A stretch of 6,937 nt of DNA, from contig RFTR01000106.1 in the NCBI GenBank assembly GCA_009923345.1, positions 1-6,937 of the forward strand. The letters run 5' to 3'. The notes below the pieces were generated by a model that worked only from the letters and a program-made list of their open reading frames with translations, made no database searches and was not told the origin of the DNA. Position numbers and translations under genes: made by a program. Shown here one piece after another: positions 1 to 6,742 of this stretch. How positions within the stretch are numbered: position 1 is the first letter of the stretch; each line of letters starts with the position of its first letter. This stretch comes from Betaproteobacteria bacterium. Lineage in GTDB: Bacteria > Pseudomonadota > Gammaproteobacteria > Burkholderiales > Burkholderiaceae_C.

Positions 1-1
1 C

Positions 2-1450
2 CATGCGATTTTGCGTAACTACCCAGTCATTGGGCATTTACGCTTCATGTTTGAATACATTCGACCTGAAATTAGGCAATATTTTTTAGAGTCTGAAACT
101 GACGCCACACCTTTTTCTCGCGCACAACGCAGCTTGGTGTATTCGCGTGCAAAGGGTGACAGCGATAAACGCCCTTTTGGAACACAACTCGATGTACGTG
201 CAGTGGGCTATGAATGGATCAACCATTCCATTGCAACGACCCAGCTCTCAAGCCACGACTTTCGGATTCAAATCGGTGGCAATGCATGCAAGCAGCCCTA
301 CAGCATCAGCCGATTCAATATCTCTGCCATGAGTTTTGGCGCATTGAGTGCCAACGCGGTATTGGCATTGAACCTAGGCGCCAAGCGCGGTGGGTTTGCG
401 CACGATACCGGCGAAGGCTCCATCTCACGCCACCACCGCACCCACGGGGGTGATTTAATTTGGGAAATTGGCTCCGGTTACTTTGGTTGCCGTGATGCCA
501 CGGGCCATTTCAGCCCAGAGCGTTTCACCGAAAACGTGAAGTCTGAGCAAGTCAAGATGGTGGAGATCAAACTAAGCCAAGGTGCTAAACCTGGGCATGG
601 TGGTGTTCTGCCTGGCGCCAAAGTCACAGAAGAAATTGCTGAAGCACGTGGTGTGGGTATTGGCGAAGATTGTGTATCACCTTCAAGCCACAGCAGCTTT
701 TCTACACCACTGGAGTTGATGCAATTTGTGCAACAACTGCGCGATTTGAGTGACGGAAAACCAGTAGGTATGAAGCTTTGTATCGGCCATCCATGGGAAT
801 GGTTTGGTATTGTTAAAGCCATGCTTGAGAGCAAAATTTATCCAGACTTTGTAGTGGTCGATGGTGCTGAAGGCGGTACTGGTGCAGCGCCCTTAGAGTT
901 CTCGGACCATATTGGTATGCCCTTACAAGAAGGCTTGCGCTTAGTGCACAACACATTGGTTGGGGCAGGTTTGCGCGAACACATTCGCGTCGGTGCGAGT
1001 GGCAAGATCGTCAGCGCATTCGATATGGCGCGCGCTTTTGCTTTGGGTGCAGACTGGTGTAACAGCGCGCGCGGTTTTATGTTTGCACTAGGGTGTATTC
1101 AAGCGCAAACTTGCCATACGGGGAATTGCCCTACGGGTGTAACGACCCAAGACCCAAAACGTCAAATGGCGTTGGTGGTTCCTAGTAAAGCGGAACGGGT
1201 GGAGAACTTCCACCGCAATACGCTTGAAGCCCTGCAAGAGTTGTTAGAGGCTGCTGGGCTTCAAGATCCGAGTGAGTTTTCTCCACGGCACATCATGCAA
1301 CGCGTGAGCGAAACACAAGTTTTGCATTTGTCGGAGTTGGTGGATACGGTTGCGCCTATGGCATTGCTGCAAAAAGATATCAGCAGTTTGCCTGTGACCT
1401 ACCAAGACTGGACACATGCAAGTGCCAATCGATTTGGGCTGAACGTTTAG
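2..1450 (+). CDS. FMN-binding glutamate synthase-family protein (5' partial)
   Basis: Related to the central/FMN domain of the large subunit of glutamate synthase; stand-alone relatives are annotated as FMN-binding glutamate synthase family proteins, and their true substrate is mostly unproven. The frame is open from base 2, and the residues before the in-frame TTG at 11 (HAIL, then RNYPVIGHLRF) continue the family pattern, so the start lies upstream of the window and TTG is not the start. Counting from that TTG codon: SAMSFGALS at ~105-113 opens the barrel, a TGEGS loop lies at ~133-137, KLSQGAKPGHGGVLPG at ~187-202 and DGAEGGTGAAP at ~284-294 match the flavin/substrate loops. Cys362, Cys368 and Cys373 (C-x5-C-x4-C, followed by PTGV and TQDP) match the [3Fe-4S] ligands of glutamate synthase. 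No N-terminal amidotransferase domain is visible, though the start is missing. It converges on the flagellar operon and is probably functionally unrelated to it. Family call is firm; reaction is not. Confidence 0.93.
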   Translation, partial: HAILRNYPVIGHLRFMFEYIRPEIRQYFLESETDATPFSRAQRSLVYSRAKGDSDKRPFGTQLDVRAVGYEWINHSIATTQLSSHDFRIQIGGNACKQPYSISRFNISAMSFGALSANAVLALNLGAKRGGFAHDTGEGSISRHHRTHGGDLIWEIGSGYFGCRDATGHFSPERFTENVKSEQVKMVEIKLSQGAKPGHGGVLPGAKVTEEIAEARGVGIGEDCVSPSSHSSFSTPLELMQFVQQLRDLSDGKPVGMKLCIGHPWEWFGIVKAMLESKIYPDFVVVDGAEGGTGAAPLEFSDHIGMPLQEGLRLVHNTLVGAGLREHIRVGASGKIVSAFDMARAFALGADWCNSARGFMFALGCIQAQTCHTGNCPTGVTTQDPKRQMALVVPSKAERVENFHRNTLEALQELLEAAGLQDPSEFSPRHIMQRVSETQVLHLSELVDTVAPMALLQKDISSLPVTYQDWTHASANRFGLNV

Positions 1451-1453
1451 TCG

Positions 1454-1489
1454 GCGGCGCCCCCTCAGTGGATGCTCTGACTGAGCCGC
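1454..1489. terminator. Possible bidirectional stem-loop between convergent genes
   Basis: The 39-bp gap between the two convergent stop codons contains an inverted repeat: CTCAGT (1464-1469) pairs with ACTGAG (1480-1485) around a 10-nt loop. The stem extends by GCGG (1454-1457) with CCGC (1486-1489) across a one-sided bulge at 1458-1463. The position suits a shared terminator, but neither strand has a T-run after the stem, so it is not a classic intrinsic terminator. A competing hairpin, CTGACT (1477-1482) with AGTCAG (1492-1497), overlaps it. Low confidence in function. Confidence 0.3.
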
Positions 1490-2752
1490 TTAGTCAGCTG
1501 CTCTTGGATACTGAATAGGCCGCTCGCGCACCACCGGTGCTGGCGCTGGCGGAGGAGTTGCAGCAGCTTGGGCTGCAGCGGCGCGGGCTTTTTCAGCAGC
1601 ACGTTCTGCAGCGGCAGCTCGCTCAGCGGCGAGTGCAGCAGCTTTTTCTGCGGCAGCTCTTGCTGCGGCTCTCTCTGCTGCCGCTTTATCAGCGGCAGCT
1701 TTGTCAGCTTGGGTTTTCTGAGAAGGCTTTTCCTCAGGCGCGAAGCGCATTGCCGCGGCTCTTTCAGCAGCGGCTTTTTGGGCATTTAGGCGTTCAGCAG
1801 CTGTCGCCTTTTCTGCCGCAACAGCACTGTCAGCGGCTTTTTGTGCAGCTGCAGCAGCATTGCTCGCGCGCTTGACAGCTTCTTCGTAGGCAGACGCTTG
1901 TAATTTATCGCGCGTTTGCATGCTTTGGTTCAATTCCGTGCGCATGCTTTGTAAGCTCTGATTGGTATCAGCACGTAATTTCTGGATTTCAGCCAATACC
2001 AATTGCACAGGCTGCTGTTTGATTTTTTCGGCATCCATATTAGCCGCGATCTTGGCGTCCATAGCCGCCAAAGACTTGTTCATGGTGAGCAATTTGGCGT
2101 CAATCAGTTTGTTATTTTGATCGGCTACCAAATTAGGCATATTGGACATCACGCGGCCAATTTCGTCCAAACGGTTGGCAACATTTTTTTGCGTAGTGTT
2201 GAGCTCTTCTTGCTTTTCTGTAATTTCTGAAAAATCAGAATGTGTTTTACCAATAGCGCTGATGCTTCCGTCGATTTCGATCATTCGCTTAGACATGGCG
2301 TATGTCATCACATCCAACTCTTTGATCGACTTGGTCATTTTCAAAGTAATACCAAAGAAAAAACCCATAGCGACAAGCAAACACACACAAATAGCACCCA
2401 GCATCACGCGAGAGTGCAACACATTTCGACGGTTGGTTTCTTCGATTTTGGCAACCACCATGCGCATGGCGGTGCTGACATCCGCAGCAATAGATGCTGA
2501 GCGTGTAGATACCTCCGCTGAATCTAAAACCACCGAGGTCAGTTCTTCAATTTGGCGGGCTACTTCATTGCTGTCTAAGGACTGGGTAGCAATATCAGTC
2601 AAACGGTCAGCTGTTGCGTCTACGTCCAAAATCGGCTCAGCATCACCTTCAGACGTGTTTTCACCCGACTGAGCTGCGTCCGTCGCTTCAACTTCATCCA
2701 CCGGTGCTTCGAGCACCGCTGTATCGTCTGTATTTTTTTCAGCTTCCGCCAT
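1490..2752 (-). CDS. Single-pass membrane protein with TolA-like Ala-rich periplasmic helix
   Basis: Not recognised as a named family. The 420-aa product has an acidic, probably disordered N-terminus (1-60), a helical stretch (~61-108), one membrane segment at ~116-137 (LGAICVCLLVAMGFFFGITL) preceded by basic RR/H/R residues, then a long helical region (~140-295), an Ala/Lys/Glu/Arg-rich helix (~285-398) and a Pro-rich tail (399-407) ending RAAD. By the positive-inside rule the N-terminus is cytoplasmic and about 280 residues are periplasmic. The Ala-rich part resembles the rod domain of TolA in composition, but no TolA C-terminal domain is seen, so similarity may be compositional only. The ATG at 2752 is chosen because AAAGGG sits six bases upstream; an in-frame ATG at 2854 would overlap the preceding gene by 100 bases. 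It is the last gene of the operon, 2 bp after its neighbour. Role is unknown; the context suggests envelope function linked to flagella. Confidence 0.85.
   Translation of the reverse strand: MAEAEKNTDDTAVLEAPVDEVEATDAAQSGENTSEGDAEPILDVDATADRLTDIATQSLDSNEVARQIEELTSVVLDSAEVSTRSASIAADVSTAMRMVVAKIEETNRRNVLHSRVMLGAICVCLLVAMGFFFGITLKMTKSIKELDVMTYAMSKRMIEIDGSISAIGKTHSDFSEITEKQEELNTTQKNVANRLDEIGRVMSNMPNLVADQNNKLIDAKLLTMNKSLAAMDAKIAANMDAEKIKQQPVQLVLAEIQKLRADTNQSLQSMRTELNQSMQTRDKLQASAYEEAVKRASNAAAAAQKAADSAVAAEKATAAERLNAQKAAAERAAAMRFAPEEKPSQKTQADKAAADKAAAERAAARAAAEKAAALAAERAAAAERAAEKARAAAAQAAATPPPAPAPVVRERPIQYPRAAD
1559..1900 (-). repeat. Low-complexity GC-rich stretch encoding the Ala-rich helix
   Basis: This stretch is dense in irregular GCAGC/GCTGC/GCGGC words, and codes for residues ~285-398 of the Ala-rich membrane protein, with recurring units such as AAAEKAAA, AERAAA and ADKAAA. 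The units are degenerate and not an exact tandem array. The composition also keeps other frames open on both strands, which produces long spurious reading frames here. Confidence 0.7.
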
Positions 2753-2754
2753 GG

Positions 2755-3180
2755 TTAACCCTTTGATTTTTCTTCTAAAACATCGAGCCGCAAATGCAAC
2801 TGTCTGATATCTTCGGTTAGCTTTTCGGTGCGTTTCTGGAGCACCTCCATCCAAGTATCGACTTGACCAGGTATCTCTTGAGCGTGGACCTCGTCCAATA
2901 TCGGCAAGGCGTCGAGCGCATCCAAGACTGAAGCGCTGGCTTCTTCAGCCTCAGGGGCTATCGGATCAGCGCTAGGGGTCGCTTGCTTGGCTTCCGCAGG
3001 CGCAGGTGAGGCCTGCTGCTCATCCAAGGTAGGGACTTGGGCCAACTCCTTGGCAGTCAGCCCCTGCGCGTCCTCAGGCACATTGGGCACCTGAATGCGC
3101 GGCACCTGGTCTGTCTCAAAAGCAGGCTCAAAGGTCTCATGGCCTTTTTTAGAGAGAACATCAGCTTCGTTGCTAGACAT
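2755..3180 (-). CDS. Small acidic protein with C-terminal coiled coil
   Basis: Not recognised as a named family. The 141-aa product has no signal peptide and no membrane segment, so it is predicted to be cytoplasmic. Residues 1-80 are rich in Glu, Asp, Pro, Ala and Gln and look disordered; residues ~84-97 (VLDALDALPILDEV) form a short hydrophobic/acidic motif that could be a docking helix; residues ~108-139 have heptad-like spacing of W, L, L, I, L, L, L and suggest a coiled coil (VDTWMEVLQKRTEKLTEDI). The ATG at 3180 has a good AAGGAA five bases upstream. It lies 16 bp after the SPOR-domain gene and 2 bp before the Ala-rich membrane protein gene, so it probably works with them, perhaps as a cytoplasmic adaptor pairing with their helical segments. 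That role is inference. Confidence 0.8.
   Translation of the reverse strand: MSSNEADVLSKKGHETFEPAFETDQVPRIQVPNVPEDAQGLTAKELAQVPTLDEQQASPAPAEAKQATPSADPIAPEAEEASASVLDALDALPILDEVHAQEIPGQVDTWMEVLQKRTEKLTEDIRQLHLRLDVLEEKSKG
2759..2764 (-). promoter_or_regulatory. Ribosome binding site inside the end of the upstream gene
   Basis: AAAGGG on the minus strand lies six bases before the ATG at 2752 and within the last codons of the 141-aa gene, whose TAA is at 2755-2757. It decides the start of the 420-aa protein and implies translational coupling. Confidence 0.6.
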
Positions 3181-3185
3181 GTGCG

Positions 3186-3191
3186 TTCCTT
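3186..3191 (-). promoter_or_regulatory. Strong ribosome binding site for the 141-aa protein
   Basis: AAGGAA on the minus strand sits five bases before the ATG at 3180, in the 16-bp gap after the SPOR-domain gene. It is the best Shine-Dalgarno match in the operon and supports this ATG. Confidence 0.6.
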
Positions 3192-3196
3192 ATTGT

Positions 3197-4786
3197 TTAG
3201 GCCTTAGTTAGTTGGGCTTTCACAGACTTCACACTGCGTAACCAACCTTTTGCGAGCAAGGGGCTTGATTTCATGAATCGATCCGCCTCTGGCTTGGTCT
3301 CAAATGGGCCGGCTAACAAAATAAAGTAGCGTTTGTTTGTATCTTTTTTTCTTACCTGCATGACCCGCGCCGAGGCATACGCCGGATGGCTGCGTTTGAA
3401 GGTCAGCATTTCTTCTTCCACATCAAATGCGGCAAGTTGCAAGACGAATCCATCATCAGGCAATTGGCTTACCCAATCTGCATCAGATACTTTATCGGCT
3501 TGAGCGGCATTAGTTTGAGGTTCTTTTTTAGGGGGTTCTTTTTTTTCTGTCTCATTAGCCGCCACTTGTTTGCTAGTGGTTTCTTTGCTAACAGCATCTT
3601 TTTCTTTGCCTATAACTTCTTTAGCCGGCGCGACCACAAGCTGCTCAGAAGCTACTGGCGCTGCTGCCATACTGCCGCTCGCTGGAGCTGATTGAACATC
3701 CATTGCGGCGGAAGCTACGTCGCTTGCGACTGGTGCTGCGCTAGACGCTAGAGGTTCAGGCGCACTAGCTACTGGCGTAGGCGCTGGTGCAGCAGGGGTG
3801 CCGCGTAATAAATATTTCTTGAAGAGCTCGGCCTCTTCCACCAGCATGTCTTTGTACATAAAGCCAAAAACTGCCAAAGACATCAGCAACACAAATAAAA
3901 CAATGCCCCAACGCGGCTTGCTCGAACTACGTTTGAAAACATCTCCCTCCGTTGCTTGCGCAGTTGAGGAGGCGACGCTTGCAGCAACGCCAAGAACTGG
4001 TGCGCCCAGAACTGGTTCGCGAGGCGTTTGTGCATCGAAAGCCGCAACGGGTGCGGCTTCTTGCGGTTTGGTGGGCGTTGATGCAGGCGCTGGTGCGGGT
4101 CCTGAAACAACCGTGACTGAAGCAGGTACGGGAGCAGGCTGGGGTTTTTTTCCAAGCCCTGGAATACGCCAAGACGTTTTCTTGGGCATATTGAGTTGCT
4201 TGAGCGCTTCCTCCGAGTCCTGGGCAGACATCGGTTGCAAAACAGGCGGCTCAGATGTAGGAGCAGGTTCTGGTGTATCAGCCACCCAATCTGACAAAAC
4301 ACGTTTGGGTTCACCCGCTTTGGTTTCGACTTCCCATTGCAATAGGTTTTTACCAAATGCTTCTAATTTTTTACGGTAGTTACCTGCACTGTTGATGAGC
4401 AAAATGACGCTGATGTTGCCAGCAGGAAATCCATTGACTAAGCGTGCAAGCAATTGCAGCTCAAACTCTTGCATCAAGATGGAATCGCGAAATACCAAGA
4501 AGCGGCGTGGCGCTAATTTTTTTTCTTTTTCAGTCGCTTGATTGAGTGTGAGTTCCGACAAGATGTCATTGAAAGTTTGTACCAACTGCTCAGAACTGGT
4601 GGAAGTACAAAACTCAATATTTTGTTCACCTGCTGCACGCAAGCGCTCTTCAAATAAATTGCCGTAGAAATCCAACACCAAATCATGTTGGCTTAAGACA
4701 GCCAAATTAATGCTGCCTTCGGTCAACGATTTGAGAAGGATTTCAAACCGTAGTCTGTCACCTGGGCTTTGGAAGATATCGGTCAT
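3197..4786 (-). CDS. SPOR-domain membrane protein with DamX-like layout
   Basis: The 529-aa product has a folded cytoplasmic domain (~1-168), a Pro/Ala-rich linker (~169-290), one membrane segment (~293-311, IVLFVLLMSLAVFGF) preceded by K/R residues, a periplasmic Ala/Pro then Lys/Glu-rich linker (~330-435) and a C-terminal SPOR domain (~445-520; GFVLQLAAF, YFILLAGPF, EADRF). SPOR domains bind denuded peptidoglycan glycans, typically at division septa. The layout resembles DamX. The N-terminal domain has an ATPase-like feel, with hydrophobic strands RRFLVFRD (~94-101) and ISVILLIN (~125-132), but no GxxxxGK[ST] P-loop is visible, so ATP hydrolysis is doubtful. It starts 17 bp after flhB without a clear Shine-Dalgarno (only TTAAG), so translation may depend on coupling. 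Two A8 tracts in the coding strand lie in frameshift-prone context. SPOR and topology are solid; the link to flagella rests on position. Confidence 0.88.
   Translation of the reverse strand: MTDIFQSPGDRLRFEILLKSLTEGSINLAVLSQHDLVLDFYGNLFEERLRAAGEQNIEFCTSTSSEQLVQTFNDILSELTLNQATEKEKKLAPRRFLVFRDSILMQEFELQLLARLVNGFPAGNISVILLINSAGNYRKKLEAFGKNLLQWEVETKAGEPKRVLSDWVADTPEPAPTSEPPVLQPMSAQDSEEALKQLNMPKKTSWRIPGLGKKPQPAPVPASVTVVSGPAPAPASTPTKPQEAAPVAAFDAQTPREPVLGAPVLGVAASVASSTAQATEGDVFKRSSSKPRWGIVLFVLLMSLAVFGFMYKDMLVEEAELFKKYLLRGTPAAPAPTPVASAPEPLASSAAPVASDVASAAMDVQSAPASGSMAAAPVASEQLVVAPAKEVIGKEKDAVSKETTSKQVAANETEKKEPPKKEPQTNAAQADKVSDADWVSQLPDDGFVLQLAAFDVEEEMLTFKRSHPAYASARVMQVRKKDTNKRYFILLAGPFETKPEADRFMKSSPLLAKGWLRSVKSVKAQLTKA
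3539..3546 (-). other. A8 tract forming an A AAA AAA slippery heptamer
   Basis: In the SPOR-domain gene the coding strand reads GAA AAA AAA GAA across codons 414-417, so the in-frame heptamer A-AAA-AAA occupies 3545-3539. A -1 slip would add Arg-Thr-Pro and stop at TAA, giving a ~419-aa protein with the membrane segment and linker but no SPOR domain. No upstream Shine-Dalgarno stimulator was seen and no downstream structure was verified, so function is speculative. Confidence 0.3.
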
Positions 4787-4803
4787 GCGGGCTTAATTGA
4801 AGA

Positions 4804-5952
4804 TTAAGAGTTCATCAAGACACCGTTGGCATCAAATTTCATCTCGTCAGGAATTTTCGGGTCTGGCTTGATCACTTCTTGACCTCTTCCGTAAGACTGG
4901 TTCAGACTGAACACAAAGGCAATTACCTGAGCCACAGCGTGGTAGAGCGCCTCTGGAATGGGGTGGTCCAACTTAGTCGTGAAGTATAAGGCGCGGGCTA
5001 GCAATGGCGCCTCAAATAAATAGACGCCATGCTTGGTCGCTTCTTCACGAATACGTGCAGCCAATCCATCATCGCCCTTGGCCACCAAGATGGGTGCGCC
5101 GTCTCCATTCGGGTCATACGACAAGGCCACAGCAAAGTGGGTTGGGTTGGTGATGACAACGTCTGCGTCTTTGACCTTGGTCATCATTTTGTTGTTCAAG
5201 ATTTCGCGTTGACGACGGCGGATCTGTCCTTTGACCTCGGGGTTACCTTCCGAGTTCTTCATCTCGTCTTTGACCTCTTGCTTGGTCATCTTGAGTTTCT
5301 TGTTCAATTGGTGCCGCTGCAAAGGCACGTCCACCAATGCCACCAAGACCAAACCTAAACTCAACCAGAAACAAGAATCCACAATGATGGTGCCAGCAAC
5401 CATCACGGCTTGGCCTAAATCCATTTGGGAAATATTGGTCAGGTCGTTCAAATTGTTCATGACCGAGACCAACAAAATAGCACCAACTACCAAAAACTTT
5501 GCAACGGCTTTACCCAATTGAATCAATGCGTCAGTCCCAAACATACGCTTCAAACCACTCATAGGGTTGAGCTTGCTAAATTTTGGAAGCGCGAGTTTGG
5601 GGGAAAAAATCAATCCACCCGACAAGGTGGTCGACAAAGCCGCAATCACTGCCATGAGGGCTACCAAAGGCAACACAATGACAAAGCCGTCGACGATGGC
5701 ACTGCCAAAAATAGCAGGGAGTAACTCTGCTTTGTCAGTGATTTTTCTATCAAACTGCAGTTGGCTTTTGAACAAATTGCCCATGCTGTTGAACAAGTAC
5801 TGCCCCATCATGGTGAAGAATAAAGTCGCCATCACCATCATGGCCGCAGGCGCGAGTTCTTGCGAACGCGCAATCTGGCCTTCCTCGCGCGCTTTGCTGA
5901 GTCTCTGCGCCGTCGGTTCTTCGGTTTTGTCTTGACCGCTTTCTTCTGCCAT
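4804..5952 (-). CDS. flhB: Flagellar type III export apparatus protein FlhB
   Basis: FlhB is the export-gate subunit that switches substrate class from rod/hook to filament proteins. The 382-aa length is normal. The N-terminus has the family pattern (DKTEEPTAQRLSKAREEGQI, ~8-27), followed by four hydrophobic segments (~34-52, ~84-110, ~147-165, ~183-208), a basic linker (~212-262) and the cytoplasmic domain with NPTH at 269-272. Autocleavage in the family occurs between Asn269 and Pro270; HFAVAL and APxLVAKG-type strands follow as expected. The end after ~355 is a polar tail of about 27 residues. The ATG at 5952 has AGG eight bases upstream and lies 13 bp after fliR. The type III secretion paralogue SctU is less likely, since FliR and FliQ neighbours are of flagellar type. 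The next gene downstream is not flhA. Confidence 0.97.
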   Translation of the reverse strand: MAEESGQDKTEEPTAQRLSKAREEGQIARSQELAPAAMMVMATLFFTMMGQYLFNSMGNLFKSQLQFDRKITDKAELLPAIFGSAIVDGFVIVLPLVALMAVIAALSTTLSGGLIFSPKLALPKFSKLNPMSGLKRMFGTDALIQLGKAVAKFLVVGAILLVSVMNNLNDLTNISQMDLGQAVMVAGTIIVDSCFWLSLGLVLVALVDVPLQRHQLNKKLKMTKQEVKDEMKNSEGNPEVKGQIRRRQREILNNKMMTKVKDADVVITNPTHFAVALSYDPNGDGAPILVAKGDDGLAARIREEATKHGVYLFEAPLLARALYFTTKLDHPIPEALYHAVAQVIAFVFSLNQSYGRGQEVIKPDPKIPDEMKFDANGVLMNS

Positions 5953-5965
5953 ATTGCTTACCTAA

Positions 5966-6733
5966 TCAACTTCCTAAAAATGATCGCAGCACCAAAAACG
6001 CCTGTGTCCACACCCATTGGATGCGCGAGACGTTGTTGCCCATAGAAAAAATCAAAATGACAAAACCCACCAAGATCAAGGCGGGAAAGCCAACGGTAAA
6101 AATATTCAAACTTGGCGCAGCACGGGCCACAAATCCGAGGCCGATATTGATGAACAGCAATGTCATCATCACCGGCAAGCCGATCAATAAAGCACCTAAG
6201 AACATCATGGCGCTCCAGTTGATCATCTTGCCCAACATGTCTTGCGAGAAAAACTCTTGGCCAATAGGTAACAGCTTGAATGACTCCAGCACCAGGCCGA
6301 ACACAATCAAATGGCCACCGATGCCAAGAAACACCAAGGTACCCATGATGTTGAAGAAGGCAGACAACACAGGCACGCTACCCATGTTCGGGTCAATCAT
6401 ATTGGCCATCGACAAACCCATCGAGCCCGATATCGCTTGCCCCGCCACCACTAAAGTGGCGGACGCAACTTGAAATACCAAACCCATGGTCAAACCAATC
6501 AAGATTTGGCGAAATATCTCTAGCAAGCCTTCGGCAGTGAGAGGATCAATACGTGGAATATCGATTTGCTGCGACACAAAAAATGCCAACGCAAAACCTA
6601 AACACATACGAATGCGCAAATTAACCGCGCGGATAGAAAAAATAGAGGTGAACGCTAAAAACGCAGACAAACGCAACATCGGCCAAACAATGACCAAAAA
6701 CTTTTCAAGAATGTCTAACAGCGCTAGGTTCAT
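5966..6733 (-). CDS. fliR: Flagellar export gate protein FliR
   Basis: FliR assembles with FliP and FliQ into the helical core of the flagellar export gate in the basal-body membrane. The 255-aa product is close to the usual ~260 and is almost wholly hydrophobic, with about six membrane-embedded helices. Family signatures seen include GQAISGSMGLSMANMIDP (~98-115) and RAAPSLNIFTVGFP (~204-217). The ATG at 6733 lies 9 bp after the fliQ stop with only a weak CGGG upstream, so coupling to fliQ translation is likely; the N-terminal length fits the family. The gene is followed after 13 bp by flhB, a common flagellar order. Confidence 0.96.
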   Translation of the reverse strand: MNLALLDILEKFLVIVWPMLRLSAFLAFTSIFSIRAVNLRIRMCLGFALAFFVSQQIDIPRIDPLTAEGLLEIFRQILIGLTMGLVFQVASATLVVAGQAISGSMGLSMANMIDPNMGSVPVLSAFFNIMGTLVFLGIGGHLIVFGLVLESFKLLPIGQEFFSQDMLGKMINWSAMMFLGALLIGLPVMMTLLFINIGLGFVARAAPSLNIFTVGFPALILVGFVILIFSMGNNVSRIQWVWTQAFLVLRSFLGS

Positions 6734-6742
6734 GACCCGACA

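Noticed and set aside
1537..1875. Open frames on the + strand (112 and 73 aa) within the Ala-rich coding stretch
   Set aside because: They are compositional shadows of GCAGC-type words, with Leu/Gln- or Ser/Cys-rich nonsense proteins and no ribosome binding site support.
2142..2672. A 176-aa + strand open frame opposite the 420-aa membrane protein gene
   Set aside because: It lies wholly antisense to a better supported gene in the operon and has no recognisable domain.
2733..2739. T7 tract near the start of the 420-aa protein gene (A7 in the coding strand, codons 5-7)
   Set aside because: It also reads A-AAA-AAT in frame, but so close to the start that it most likely reflects only Glu-Lys-Asn codons.
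2753..2854. Upstream ATG at 2854 as start of the Ala-rich membrane protein (454 aa)
   Set aside because: It would overlap the preceding gene by 100 bases, and the added residues are the out-of-frame translation of that gene's coiled coil; the ATG at 2752 has a good Shine-Dalgarno.
3798..4379. A 193-aa + strand open frame, plus minus-strand alternative frames of 157 and 81 aa, within the SPOR gene
   Set aside because: They are shadows of the Pro/Ala-rich linker; the SPOR frame has a clear domain and a membrane segment.
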